Part shown: one piece after another, positions 44,985-57,645 of the stretch
How positions within the stretch are numbered: the stretch's first letter is position 1
Layout: each line of letters opens with the position of its first letter
Origin: Halocaridina rubra
Taxonomy: Eukaryota; Arthropoda; Malacostraca; Decapoda; Atyidae
Direction of reading: 5' to 3'
Assembly: GCA_037179515.1 (NCBI GenBank)
Contig: JAXCGZ010000099.1
Span: 71,001-135,000, forward strand
Length of the DNA stretch: 64,000 nucleotides
Made by a program: the position numbers and the translations under genes
Notes under the pieces: generated by a model
What the model saw: only the letters and a program-made list of their open reading frames with translations
Told to the model about the DNA's origin: nothing
The model's database searches: none

Positions 44985-45071
44985 TCATCTTTGCTGATAT
45001 TCTGCGAGAGGTTTGACGATACCTTCAGAATACACTCGCTGAATGGCCTCGCACACAAATCTGTACTGACT
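44985..45071 (-). CDS. PTPN4: PTPN3/PTPN4-type tyrosine phosphatase, last coding exon
   Basis: Acceptor TTACAG ends at 45072; the exon reads SQYRFVCEAIQRVYSEGIVK and ends PLAEYQQR with TGA at 44985-44987. It supplies the end of the Q-loop (QTA|SQYR) and the last helix of the PTP domain. The preceding exon ends in phase 0, so the junction is consistent. The PTP domain sits at the protein's very C-terminus, as in PTPN3/PTPN4 and Drosophila Ptpmeg. Confidence 0.9.
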   Translation of the reverse strand, partial: SQYRFVCEAIQRVYSEGIVKPLAEYQQR

Positions 45072-45504
45072 CTGTAAGAGAAAGAGATAACACTTGAGTA
45101 ACTAAATTTTAAGTTTCAAGAAAACGACAGTGTGATTATTTCCTTCAACATGACACAATACCCAGCTGAAGCAAGTTGGATGTGTAAATCTGAGTAAGAT
45201 GGAGGGGGCAGTAGAATTTCATAATAATTTGCTCATGCTCATAGGTCCCATTAGCTTTTTTGTGGAAATAAAACACCACCACAAGGGATAGGTATGCAAG
45301 CCTTATGCTCATCCATTCCACTTAGTTCATCCTTACGAAAGCAGGGCATACAGTAAAGGAAATCTTTCATAGCAACCACCAAAATTATGCCATTTAGTCA
45401 TCTCTATCAAAATGCTTGTTCATATAGAGGCAGAATTCTTTCTCCCTATCTAACTGGGATAAAAAATACAATTACATATAAATACAAAGGAAAAATAAAC
45501 TTAC

Positions 45505-45671
45505 AGCTGTCTGAATCATCATAGCTCGCTGATCCCTCATTGATCTCACTACATCCAATGGGTAGACTGGTTCATTGGCTTCTATCAAACACTGTGCAGT
45601 TTCCATCAATATTAACACTCCTGTTCTTCCAATACCAGCCGAACAATGGACGATTGTTGGTTCCACCATGC
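45505..45671 (-). CDS. PTPN4: PTPN3/PTPN4-type phosphatase, catalytic P-loop exon
   Basis: 167 bp between acceptor TTTATAG and donor GCT|GTAAGT. It encodes [20 protein letters not shown], with the CX5R signature: catalytic Cys codon at 45643-45645 and Arg at 45625-45627. Then [20 protein letters not shown], the conserved end of the PTP domain. The nucleophilic Cys forms the phospho-enzyme during hydrolysis of phosphotyrosine. All key residues are intact, so the enzyme should be active. The signature suits many classical PTPs; the subfamily call rests on the neighbouring exons. Confidence 0.96.
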
Positions 45672-46057
45672 CTATAAATATACAATTATTTTTACCCTAA
45701 TTCATATGATTTAAAAGGGTCTAATGCCATATGAAAGTTTTGGTCAAAGGAAGGTTCGTAATTATTCTTTCTGATGTGTAGTGTTGTAGCCTTTCAGTAC
45801 TTATATTGTTAAATCTAAGAAGTTCGGGTCTTTCTACTAATATGACCACTGTGTCCATGTATGACACAGTACAAAATGGAGGCACTTAATATAACAATAA
45901 CGGATTATTACATAGAGTGGGATGCTTCATCCCCTCTATCTCAAATCAAAATTTGATAATTAAAATAGTCTTACTGATCCAATAGATGACATATTCCTAA
46001 GCAGTATATTACCTTACAAAATCATGCACTACAAAAAATAGTAAAGTTTATTTTTAC

Positions 46058-46175
46058 CTGCTCTAGCTTGCCGAACTTGGGCTACAAAATCCAAGAAATC
46101 GGTGGAGTCGTCTGGTACACCATGATCAGGCCATGCCAGGTATTGCATGTGAGTTATATGTCTCTCATCTTGATT
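46058..46175 (-). CDS. PTPN4: PTPN3/PTPN4-type phosphatase, WPD-loop exon
   Basis: 118 bp, acceptor TTGTACAG and donor GCAG|GTAAAA. It encodes [20 protein letters not shown] then [19 protein letters not shown]. The WPD Asp, the general acid, is at 46125-46127. It starts in phase 0 and leaves one base to complete Gly in the next exon. Confidence 0.95.
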
Positions 46176-46211
46176 CTGTACAAAAAACTTTAATTAGTAT
46201 ACATGTACACT

Positions 46212-46239
46212 GCAGTTTCCATCAATATTAACACTCCTG
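46212..46239 (-). repeat. 28-bp copy of phosphatase exon sequence inside an intron
   Basis: Identical over 28 bases to exon positions 45596-45623 (contains TTCCATCAATATTAACACTC). Flanked by TACATGTACAC and GCATGTGTAC. Confidence 0.9.
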
Positions 46240-46625
46240 GCATGTGTACAAACCCAAATCATTATTAATGCACAAGAGAACTTTAATTAATATGCATATA
46301 AAGCAGTGGTTCTATATTGTGAATTCAGGAAAATGCATTGAGAATAGGCATAAAGTGTAATTCATTTATGGTAACTTTGAAGATTTTCCGAAAGGTTCTA
46401 ATTAAAATATTAACATTCATATTTAGTGCACAGTTTCATATTATATAAATAATCCTCATCTCGTAAAGAAAACTTCTGAATTTATTAGTCTTCATACTAT
46501 CACTTCTTTAAAACAAAGCAATATACAGTATTACATTTAAAGGTTTCTCATATCATAAATTTTTCCATATCATAACTGCATGAATATTCCACTGTAAAAA
46601 TGTAAAGCATTTTACTTTTACTGAC

Positions 46626-46755
46626 CTCTGTATTGATGAGTGTGAATTCTCTAAATGCAAAACCTGGTGTTTCTTGTTCTTTTAAACACGTTACTTGCAG
46701 TCTACCAAATTCAACGCTGTCACGCACACGAGGCCAATAGCGATGACATTTAACT
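46626..46755 (-). CDS. PTPN4: PTPN3/PTPN4-type phosphatase, central PTP exon
   Basis: 130 bp from TTTCAG to GAG|GTCAGT. It encodes VKCHRYWPRVRDSVEFGRLQ and ends AFREFTLINTE. KCHRYWP is the classical KC..YWP motif of PTP domains. One base completes an Arg codon split across the upstream junction. Confidence 0.94.
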
Positions 46756-47082
46756 CTGAAATATTTAATATTATCAAGTATAGTGCCTTGGACACTAAAG
46801 TATCTGCCTTAAATAAACTACAGAATATTGACACTCAAAGATCAACTGGCAGACTGATCCCATTGACAGGCTAAAAAGCCTACCTGGGAGTGAAACTTAT
46901 ATTGACATTTTCTATCTAAAGGCAGATTATGATTCTAAGAATTCATATTAGACATACAAAAAGCTTGACCTTGCATGAACTGACCAATAGGAATAATATA
47001 TTCTCCTAACTTTGTGTCATAAAGATCTATAAATGTAAACCAATTTAAGAAAAGATATAAGAATCAGATATTGTCTGCTAAC

Positions 47083-47296
47083 CTTCCCTGTTCTACGACA
47101 GTGGTAAGCATGACTATTAGAGTTGACTGCTGTTCCCAGACCATTTGCCAAAAGTCTGCACAGGTTCCAGCTAATGGTCCTTGGCAGGCAATGTATCGAT
47201 TGACAATGCCTGATCCCTGAATTTCCATGTTCACATATGAAGCATTGATGTAATCCCCTGAGGCAGCACTGGCTAGTAATACACGAGTTGTGTCAT
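47083..47296 (-). CDS. PTPN4: PTPN3/PTPN4-type phosphatase, N-terminal PTP exon
   Basis: 214 bp, acceptor CTTTGCAG and donor GGAAG|GTTAGC. It contains [36 protein letters not shown] and [10 protein letters not shown]: the DYINAS, QGP and DFW..V motifs of classical PTPs. The start completes the Tyr codon of SPYDDT with the preceding exon. Confidence 0.95.
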
Positions 47297-48444
47297 CTGC
47301 AAAGAAATATCAGTCATGGGATTTAGAATTGCAATGTATAACATACACATATTTTTCTAGCTTTCACATCAACTTTCTATTGTATGTGCCCTTGTGATTG
47401 CTAAATAACATTACTCTTCCCTTTAAGCAGTTCATCTATTCCATTAATTCAGCTTCTTTTTGGCATTTTCGTCTTATTCACATAAGTAATCTTCTTCACC
47501 ATACTCTCTCCTTTAGTCCATTCAAATGATGCTATTCACATTCACAAACATTTTTAATAAGCAAATCCTCTTCTCAAACCTTCCGTGTCATGGGCACTTA
47601 ATTTCTACAACTGGAATACCATTTTCTTTTCTTAATACAGTATACTGCAATAATCTTCTATACAGCAAACATACATATCTATATTTGCTTTTCATAACTC
47701 TTTAGTTATGAAGTCGTTAGTTGTGAAGTAATCTTGCATAGTCATTGGTACAGATGTCATCCTATTCTCTGGTATTCTTCCTGAGAATTTTCCCACCCAT
47801 CACTAATTGCTCCCAGTACCTTGATTTCAGTGGTCTATTATATGATAGGATTCTATTTTATTACTTTCATGACCATGTTCTTCCTTTTTTTGCTAAATTC
47901 TATTTTTCTTAACACGCTTATCAGATTCCCTAGTAGTCTCTAATAAACTCTCTGCAATGTTTAGTCTGTCTAGTCATTGCACCTGCCAGCCATAAAAGGC
48001 TGCAAATATAAATTTACAGAGGCTGTATTCTCCTAGCAAGTGGCATGGCCAAGCTAAAGCACATAACATTTCACCAGAAGATTCACTAATATTGTCCATC
48101 AAATCTTAGCTCCTTACATATCAAGGGTTAACACATTTCCTATCCCTTCACACTACCCGGGTAACTGCTAAGAGTAAGTAATGATAAGGTCATCTGTCAT
48201 GTGACTCAACAGCTGGAGACGCTTTACCCACCCCTGCCTCATCTCATGGCATTTTCATGTCTACCTCATCTATTCACAGTCTCTCTCCACCCAACCCTTT
48301 CTCTTGCACTCTCGCTTCCTAGCTCCAAAGTCACTCTGACACATTAAACAATACTGTATACAGTATTCTACAATACTACATGCTGTATACAAATGGCATA
48401 CTGCTCAATCTCTAGACTAATTACAATGTCAGCATAAAACTTAC
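47297..48444 (-). other. Intron of the phosphatase gene
   Basis: A+T-rich, no transposon recognised; the other short introns (45072-45504, 45672-46057, 46176-46625, 46756-47082) are likewise free of mobile elements. Confidence 0.7.
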
Positions 48445-48705
48445 AAGGTGATATATCTCTATATCTATTCTTCTTCTCATTATCTTGTTTACGTGCTTCA
48501 GTTACAGCAAGACCAGGTTTTCTGCGGTAGAGTTGCTCAAATTGTGCGACAAGGGATCCGGCTTCCAGACCTTCTGATAGTAACAGCATTGATTCATGTA
48601 AGGGAGCTGTTTGGCCTCCAGAGACTCCAACACTACTGACACTGGAAGGTACATCTTCAGGAACATACTGGAAGGCAGGCTCCTCAAGATCTTCGCCAAG
48701 GTACA
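48445..48705 (-). CDS. PTPN4: PTPN3/PTPN4-type phosphatase, PDZ-PTP linker and phosphotyrosine-loop exon
   Basis: 261 bp between GCTCACAG and CCTT|GTAAGT. It encodes EEPAFQYVPEDVPSS, MLLLSEGLEAGSLVAQFEQL, YRRKPGLAVTEARKQ and KNRYRDISP. The FQYVPE, LAEGL-type, QFEQLYRRKPG and NRYRDISPYD order is diagnostic of the PTPN3/PTPN4 (PTPH1/PTPMEG) subfamily, linking PDZ to PTP. The upstream intron is 12.9 kb and full of mobile elements. Confidence 0.94.
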
Positions 48706-49479
48706 CTGTGAGCAAAGCAATTTTTTAAGCTTATTGCTGCAAATGGAGGATCATTATCCTATGGCTACATATTCCGAAACTTTGTTTAATGACCAAGAGC
48801 TGTTGAAAACTAAAATTATTACACATTACATTGTATAATATCCAGCCATTACAAAACTGAAATCCATTGTTAAGGTCATCAAAGCCGAGTCGAGATTTGA
48901 TCAATTATATTAATGCTGTTTTGCTACTGTATGTTAGACCTAATACCTAAAAGAAAGATACAATCTCTCTAAAGTAGAGAAAAATACAGAAATACAAAGA
49001 AAGTAACAAGGTTTTATACTAATTTCCCCAACATTCTCTAAGAATAATAAAAAATCAAATTACAAAAGGGTCAAAAGAAAATACCTGCATAAGTATGGCT
49101 CAAATTTAATATGATAAATATGAGTAAATATTTATTCTAAAAGCACTTTTGAATGTCTATTAAAAAAAAAAAAAAAAAACTTCATATTCACACACGCTGG
49201 TAAAAACTTGAGAGCCCTGACGTCATTTCCATTCTAGAGGAAGATCTCTCTTGGATCATATTTCAACTTATGTGAGTTATCAGAAGACTCCCAAGATGGG
49301 TTCAAGGACTTTTTATGATAAAGACCATTTCGTGGGTTTGTATTTCACTATATTATTATTATTTTTATATATTTTTCTCAGATGGGTATTATAAGTTACA
49401 AATACAAGCATGTGAAAGAGACTATATTAGGAAAGGTAAGAAAAAGTTTGGTTAGGTATATAAAGATTAGATGGTTGAC
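48706..49479 (-). other. Start of the 12.9-kb intron, nothing recognised
   Basis: Contains a 19-base A run near 49160; no exon-like frame with splice sites was found. Confidence 0.5.
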
Positions 49480-49598
49480 TTATTTGCAAGAATACTCCAC
49501 TGTGTTCCCCTGCGTGTCGCAATAGTCGACTAAATGGGGCTGAGCGAGGGAACTAGGAATCTTTTTCTCTGCATTTTCTTCACGCATCGATGAAAGGT
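49480..49598 (+). repeat. S2 short interspersed repeat, copy 4
   Basis: TTGCAAGAATACTCCACTGT, CCCTGCGTGTCGCAATAGTC, AAATGGGGCTGAGCGAGGGA and AAAGGTATTTTGTTTTGA; the CCACCCCC end is lost and AT repeats follow. Confidence 0.75.
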
Positions 49599-50572
49599 AT
49601 TTTGTTTTGAATATATATAGAATAATAATAGTGGTGTACTGATAATTCATACAAATTAAAATATGTAAAATAAAAAACGAAGACTGAACTAACCCGCTTT
49701 ACGTTTATGAATATTTCTGTCCACTCTACGTTTAAGTATATGTGTGTAATTATGAGATATATATGCCTTCAGCAATTGATATCTGACACGCCATTGTCGT
49801 TGAAAGTGAAGAGTAGGGGGACTGAGGTGTTTTAGATATATATGACGCTTAATGCACAATGATTCTATGTGATGATCACTGTACCCCAACGGCACTGTTT
49901 CTATTGGCACTGGCATCTTGTTTATTTATTTCCTTCCTTGCAAACACAAAACACCTTCACACACAACTGATTTTTTTGAAAATATTTTCTGAATGTTTTT
50001 CTTACGAAATGCACCAACAAACAACCGCCTACAGTGACATACGTCAACTAAATTATTGTCATTATTTTTGTTTCCTTCCTGAATATTTTTTCAGTCCATT
50101 GTACGAACAAAGCACACTCGACGAACGCATCTTTCTAAGTACGGTTGCGGAGGTGCGCAATAACTTCAAACCCTTTAGAGTGGAATTTGGGGTTATCTTA
50201 TCGGACTGATTACAGATAAGAAATTACGTGCTATTTTTCATGGAATATAATTTTATATTTAAGTACGTGAGTCTCTACAGCTATTGATAGCTTAGTGTTT
50301 ATATAAAAAAAGGCTAAAGAAAAAATATTATGTAATAATTAAATTGTTATAACATACTCCTGGGATGAGATTTTGAGTGAGTGAATCTAAAGAATTGGGT
50401 GAACAGACGGCGGACAATTTTCATATTTTAGGAGAGAAAATATATTTGTTTATCCATCTTTTTTTTTTTTTGGTCTCATGGCGCATAAATAAAGAATGTG
50501 ATGAATGAACAAATGTACTCAGCAAACAAAACTATAAAGAAAATGTGACATGACGCCTTAAATACGATTAAC
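49599..50572. other. Intronic sequence, nothing recognised
   Basis: A 116-codon plus-strand frame (49859-50209) has no motif and runs antisense to the gene; not called. Confidence 0.45.
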
Positions 50573-52041
50573 AGGAGAACGTGTTAAAAAGAATAATTAT
50601 AGGCCGGTAAGTTTAACGTCAACAGTGGGTAAGATTCTAGAATCCATAATTGCAAATAAAATAAGGGCACATCTAGAATTACACAGACTGATAAAACTTT
50701 CACAACACGGGTTTCTTAAGGGTTTTTCGTGCCTTACAAACTTACTGTCTTTTTATTCAGAAGTTTACGAGGCAGTAGATTGTGGCAAAGAATATGATAC
50801 AATATATCTAGATTTTAGCAAAGCTTTTGATAGAGTTCCTCACAAAAGATTAGTTAAAAAGCTGGAAGCTCATGGTATAGGAGGAGCTGTGCTCAGATGG
50901 ATCAAACAATGGTTAAAAGACAGAAAACAGAGGGTTTGCATAAATGGAGAGAAATCAGAGTGGGGCTCGGTTACAAGCGGGGTACCACAAGGCTCGGTAC
51001 TGGGTCCTCTATTATTCATCGTATATCTAAATGATCTGGATTCGGATATCAGTAGTAACCTAAGTAAATTCGCAGACGACACTAAAATAGGTAGAACTAT
51101 AAATGGAAAAGAAGACATTCATGCTTTACAGGAAGATCTAAATAGATTATCTGAATGGTCGGACAAATGGCAAATGGAATTTAATGTTGAAAAATGTAAA
51201 GTAGCTAAAATGGGTACTATAAAAGACAATACTAGTTATAAGCTAAATAACCATGAAATCATGAGTTCTCAGTGTGAAAGGGATTTGGGAGTTCTTGTGA
51301 GTAGTAGTCTTAAGCCAAGAGAGCAATGCACAGCAGTCAGAAATAAAGCAAACAGAATTTTAGGATTTATCTCAAGAAGCGTCAGCAATAGGACGGAAAA
51401 AGTTATTTTGCAGCTCTATCTTGCATTAGTTAGGCCCCATTTAGATTATGCTGTGCAATTCTGGTCACCCTATTATAGAATGGAAATTGAATCCTTGGAG
51501 AGAGTGCAACGAAGAATGACCAAGATGATACACAATATCAGAAATCTACCATATGAGGACAGATTAAAAAAACTTGATCTACATTCTCTAGAGAGGCGAA
51601 GAATTAGGGGGGATATGATTGAAGTGTATAAATGGTTTAAAGGGATTAACAAGGGAGATATTAATAAAGTTTTAAAAATTCATGATCAAACCAGAACTCG
51701 TAATAATGGATTTAAGCTTGATAAATTTAGGTTCAGAAGGGAAATTGGTAAAAATTGGTTTGGTAATAGAGTAGCTGATGCATGGAACAAGCTTCCTAGT
51801 AGGATAGTAAATGCCAATACCTTAGACACCTTCAAATGTAGATTAGATAGACATATGACAGAGATAGGGTGGGTATGAATAGCTTAGTGCTTATTAGAAA
51901 AAATCATAAAAAGAAAAACAGAATAAATAAGTAGAGTAGAATAGAATAGGTTAGACATGCTGAAAATACAATTCAAAAATGGAGCTGCCTCGTGTGTGCC
52001 AGTAGGCATGTTGCAGTGTCCTCTATTCTTATGTTCTTATG
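50573..52041 (+). mobile_element. CR1-A LINE, 5'-truncated copy 2, in the phosphatase intron
   Basis: Begins mid-RT at GGAGAACGTGTTAAAAAG and ends with the family 3' terminus CTATTCTTATGTTCTTATG. Differs from copy 1 at only scattered sites. Antisense to the host gene. No unambiguous target duplication was seen. Confidence 0.93.
50574..51878 (+). CDS. CR1-A reverse transcriptase, C-terminal two-thirds
   Basis: Open throughout, about 434 codons to TGA 51876-51878. It has YDTIYLDFSKAFDRVPH, SGVPQGSVLGPLLFIVYLND, FADD and the C-terminal blocks VRPHLDYAVQFWSPY and VADAWNKLPSRIV. The amino end is lost by truncation, so fingers motifs and endonuclease are missing and the first in-frame ATG is not a natural start. 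Substitutions relative to copy 1 are mostly silent or conservative (for example R/K and I/T), as expected for recent copies of one active source. Confidence 0.92.
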   Translation, partial: GERVKKNNYRPVSLTSTVGKILESIIANKIRAHLELHRLIKLSQHGFLKGFSCLTNLLSFYSEVYEAVDCGKEYDTIYLDFSKAFDRVPHKRLVKKLEAHGIGGAVLRWIKQWLKDRKQRVCINGEKSEWGSVTSGVPQGSVLGPLLFIVYLNDLDSDISSNLSKFADDTKIGRTINGKEDIHALQEDLNRLSEWSDKWQMEFNVEKCKVAKMGTIKDNTSYKLNNHEIMSSQCERDLGVLVSSSLKPREQCTAVRNKANRILGFISRSVSNRTEKVILQLYLALVRPHLDYAVQFWSPYYRMEIESLERVQRRMTKMIHNIRNLPYEDRLKKLDLHSLERRRIRGDMIEVYKWFKGINKGDINKVLKIHDQTRTRNNGFKLDKFRFRREIGKNWFGNRVADAWNKLPSRIVNANTLDTFKCRLDRHMTEIGWV

Positions 52042-52064
52042 TATGGGTATCCATCTCTTATCTA

Positions 52065-52135
52065 TCTATAACGGTGGTTTATGAGCATACGGCTCTTTCC
52101 CGTTAGCATAATTAGCTAATTGCAATTAGCTAATT
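52065..52135 (+). mobile_element. CR1-B 3' terminus fragment
   Basis: TTTATGAGCATACGGCTCTT then TTAGCATAATTAGCTAATTGC parallels the 3' end of CR1-B. Confidence 0.45.
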
Positions 52136-53417
<1,282 letters not shown>

Positions 53418-53639
53418 GCAAAGCATCAGAGAGGACTACATAAAAAACACAAGTATCAGGACACCATGCCTCAAATAACTCTGCTAAAGAGTGTATAGAT
53501 AGATAACTTCTCTCATAGAAGTAATAAACATTTTCTTGAAATTTTGGAGTGCAAGTTTTCGAAATACACAAACCTTCGTCGTCAAGCAGTCAAAACAAAA
53601 ACACTGTTATCAGAAATTCGCTTAAAAGGAGTATTCAAA

Positions 53640-54073
<434 letters not shown>

Positions 54074-54130
<57 letters not shown>
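54074..54130. repeat. (AT)n-(TG)n microsatellite
   Basis: About 11 AT then about 17 TG units. Confidence 0.95.
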
Positions 54131-54138
<8 letters not shown>

Positions 54139-54244
54139 CGTACATAAGTTTGATGAATGCATTCCGATTCCTAAACCACTATGTCGTATAACGAGGTTAG
54201 ACCTAATAGGATTACTTGAGGAACATCAGATAGTATACTGGAAG

Positions 54245-54245
<1 letters not shown>

Positions 54246-54290
<45 letters not shown>
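54246..54290. repeat. (CT)n, left side of the LINE insertion
   Basis: CT run with one CC interruption; the LINE coding sequence begins at its end and CT resumes at 55441. Confidence 0.95.
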
Positions 54291-55166
54291 TGGCGTGTCC
54301 CCCTCCCCGCTGTCACATATACACCGACCTCGAAGGATGTCTATCCCCCCTTGCAGAGACAGTTAGCTCTGGAGACTATCGCTGATGTATCCACGTCTGT
54401 CCCTGCAGCACACCACGTCTATGTTGATGGTTCTGTGCAAGCAGATGGGAGGGCGGCATGTGCTGTGTTTTCCCCCACCGTGACTCTCCTTGTTCGACGA
54501 CGAGTGAATGGGGTAATAATTTGTGACTCCCAATCGGCCCTACAAGCCCTATCCTCGCCAAGACCTATCTGTGGCCGTGCTGTGGGAAATATACTATGTC
54601 GCCTCGCAGCCGCTCGGGATGCTTCTCTTGTTGTGTCATTTGTGTGGACTCCATCCCACATTGGGCTGACTGGCAACGACACAGCTGATCGTCTTGCCAA
54701 GGCGGCCTGTATGCTGGATGGGCATGCTGTGGACGCTGAGCCCTCCCTCCGATGCCTACGTAACATCATCTACTCAGCTGGGTTTGCCATGACGGTCCAG
54801 CGCAGGGACACGGAGAGGGCCAACAGTGTGTCCATACAGCACCATGATCACTTCCTTCACAGTCGCTACAAGTATCGCAGACGCGGGTTAATGGTGCGGA
54901 AAAACAATGTAGTTAGTGCTCGGCTCAGAATGGGGTATCGGCCTTTATGGCAGGTCTCCCAGACTCTAGATATGCCACAGTACACCTCCTGTACATTATG
55001 CGACCGAACTAATGCTAACACTCTTGACCACTATTGTCTTCAGTGCCCCGCAGTGAGAGATGTTTTACCACGAGGTCAGAACTTAATACAGATCTGCTCA
55101 TTTTTACTTAATGATGACAACCTTGATGTTATTCTTGCTCGTTTTCCTCACTTTGGTGGCCATTAA
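54291..55166 (+). pseudogene. LINE C-terminal region: RNase H and Cys/His motif
   Basis: One open frame of about 290 codons. RNase H motifs: HHVYVDGSVQADGRAACAVF (first Asp), GVIICDSQSALQAL (third acidic residue) and VWTPSHIGLTGNDTADRLAK (fourth). The helix with the second catalytic residue (Glu) and its surroundings is missing: VRRRVNG runs straight into VIICDSQ, an in-frame deletion of some tens of codons. The C-terminus has RLRMGYRPLWQ and an intact CTLCDRTNANTLDHYCLQC motif. The RNase H is predicted to be dead. Upstream endonuclease and RT were never copied. Confidence 0.85.
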
Positions 55167-55440
55167 TTATATTGAATTATACATATATTTTCTGTATGTT
55201 GCTATATAATTCTGTTTGTGCATTCTGCGTTTCTCTGAGCTTTACTTTTGCATATAATGTACTCTGTGCTGCCATTCTGTGAGTTGTGTGTTAGTATGCA
55301 GCAATGTTTTATCAATATGTACACCTCCCTGTAAACCATGTTCAATTCTTGGTTTTATATCCATTTGAAGCATTATTTGTATGAACTCATGTAATGTCTG
55401 ACGCCTTGGCGCAATAAATTAATAAAATAAAATAAAATAA
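54291..55440 (+). mobile_element. RNase H-bearing LINE, 5'-truncated, inserted in (TC)n
   Basis: Coding starts at the microsatellite edge (TCT TGG CGT GTC), runs to TAA at about 55164, then about 270 bp of 3' UTR and an AATAAAATAAAATAA tail at 55440, followed directly by (TC)n. The flanking microsatellite would hide any target duplication. Confidence 0.85.
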
Positions 55441-55490
55441 TCTCTCTCTCTCTCTCTCTCTCTCTCCCCACAGGTTCAATATGGATCCAA

Positions 55491-55528
<38 letters not shown>

Positions 55529-55529
55529 G
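55441..55529. repeat. (TC)n and (ATT)n microsatellites
   Basis: TC 55441-55466 and ATT 55492-55529. Confidence 0.95.
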
Positions 55530-56137
55530 TCGTCGTCGTTATTCTATAGAGCGGTCATGGGTCAACAAGTGGCCCCAAGACCATTGGAGTAATATAGAGC
55601 AAAAAGAAAGAAAAAATTTTTTTTGGAAGGCCTACAAACAGCTATAAATAAAGATTGCAATAGCCATAAAAACATCATTACCAATAATAATTATAATAAT
55701 AACAGACTGACTTTTAGGACTGGCTGGGAATACACCAAGACGGTATTCTCGTCCTTGGCGCCAAGGAAAAGCGAAGAAAAAAGAGCAAGAAGACAGACCA
55801 AATTACCATTCGGTAAGTTTCTCTGATGTGATTAATGACGCAATCCAACCGAGATGCTGTTGTGAGATGACTCATTACAACGTCCTGTGATTTACACATA
55901 CGAGAATGGCCCTTTCCAAGAAGAGGCTAATCAACACCCACGAACAATTTTTTATCGATTAGCAATCTCTCTCTCTCTCTCTCTCTCTCCTCTACCGACC
56001 AATTTTATTATTTGAATTATATGTTAAATCTGAAATTATTCTGTTTTATGGCTTAGTATTCACATTCATAACATATTAATACAGTAAATGAAAATCAATA
56101 AAAATAAAATTCCAAACCATTGAAGAAAATCTTTTGG
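55530..56137. other. Intronic sequence, nothing recognised
   Basis: A short (CT)n at 55972-55989; no family recognised. Confidence 0.45.
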
Positions 56138-56138
56138 A

Positions 56139-56176
<38 letters not shown>
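56138..56176. repeat. (ATT)n microsatellite
   Basis: About 13 units. Confidence 0.95.
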
Positions 56177-56177
<1 letters not shown>

Positions 56178-56196
56178 GGGAAACTGATATAAATTA

Positions 56197-56353
56197 TTGC
56201 AAATTATCTATCTTCCATTGCACAACTTTGCAAGTTATCTATCTTCCACAGCACAAATTTGCAAGTTATCTATCTTCCATTGCACAAATTTGCAAGTTAC
56301 CTATCTTCCATTGCACAAATTTGCAAATTATCTATCTTCCATTGCACAAATTT
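56197..56353. repeat. Minisatellite, 31-bp unit, 5 copies
   Basis: Unit contains TTGCAARTTATCTATCTTCC and ATTGCACAAAT; copies differ at 1-3 sites. Confidence 0.92.
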
Positions 56354-56688
56354 ACAACGTTTCATACACTTCACCAAGTTCATTAACATATCTACAAACC
56401 CCCCCCCCAAAAAAAAGCGAAAACACAACATTTACCTATTTATTAATTTATTTATACAATTTAATCTATACTTAATATTTAACCGGTGAAAGGGCTTTCA
56501 GCCCCCATGCCCCAAGCTTAAACCTTGTTCTAAATACCAGAAATCTGTTTCAGTCACACATTTTATAACTCTAATCTTGATGTAATATTAAAAGTCGATT
56601 TTTTTTATATATTCTATTTTCTATGATTAAGAGTTACTGATGCTTATATATAAAGTTCTGATAAGATAAGAACATACAATGCAATAAA
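56354..56688. other. Intronic sequence, nothing recognised
   Basis: Contains C and A homopolymer runs near 56400-56415. Confidence 0.45.
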
Positions 56689-56702
56689 ATATATATATAT
56701 AT

Positions 56703-56787
<85 letters not shown>
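56689..56787. repeat. (AT)n-(GA)n microsatellite
   Basis: Short AT then about 41 GA units from 56706. Confidence 0.97.
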
Positions 56788-56790
<3 letters not shown>

Positions 56791-56819
56791 TTAATATGAT
56801 CTGGCCTGTACTTCAACAA

Positions 56820-57200
56820 AAGCATAAAACTCTATGCCTGAAAAAAAAAGTAAACCTTCGCAAAAAAAAAAAAAAAAATGAAAAAGTAGAAGTCCTGTAC
56901 CTAAAACATTTTCCAGAAAAAGTTTTCTGAATCTATTTATCAGAAAGAGTTTTTAAAGCTCTGCAGTTATGACTAAAAAAGACTAAAGCTCTGCACCTGC
57001 TCTGCACCCTAAAAAAAAACCAATAAAGTTCTACACCTGAAAATAATGTTCTTTAGCTCTGAACTTACACTACAATAAACTAAAGTCCTGAGGCTCTGCA
57101 CCCGAAACTAATCCCTGAAACTTTGTTCATAAAAAAAAAATTGTGAAACTCTATGTTGAAATACACCCTAAAGTTCTATATGTAAAACTTATCTTGAAGT
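56820..57200. repeat. Degenerate minisatellite with CTCTGCACCTGAAA-like core
   Basis: Variants AAACTCTATGCCTGAAA, AAGCTCTGCACCTG, AAGTTCTACACCTGAAA, GGCTCTGCACCCGAAAC and AAGTTCTATATG recur at irregular spacing. Confidence 0.6.
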
Positions 57201-57645
57201 CACAAACAAAAAGAACACACACACACACACACACTAATTTTATAACGCCAAAGCTTTTACAGCCAAGAGGAATCTGAGATAATGCAGAGAAATATACTGC
57301 ACTGGTATATACACATTATTGATAAATAACAATTATTATGGTATAATTTCATAATCTCCTGACCGATCGACCGACCTCTCATCTGGATATCCCCCCCCCC
57401 CACCTTCTTATTAACAAAAATTACAATAATCCAAGATCAGAAAATATTTAAAGAAACAATATATTATCATATCACAAATGCAACAGCTCTCGCCTGTCAG
57501 TTTGAAATCTCCAACCTTCTTTTATCAGTTGAAATTAAAATTCCAATATAAATGCTTATTACTATAGTGTCAAAATATACCATATCACACCTCTTGGGAC
57601 CGATCTCTCTTGTTAACTGGAACCCTACTCCCCCCCCCAAGTTCG
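57201..57645. other. Intronic sequence, nothing recognised
   Basis: Short (CA)n near 57215-57232 and a C run near 57392. Confidence 0.45.

Noticed and set aside
49859..50209. 116-codon plus-strand frame in the phosphatase intron
   Set aside because: Antisense to the gene, no recognised motif, no supporting signals.
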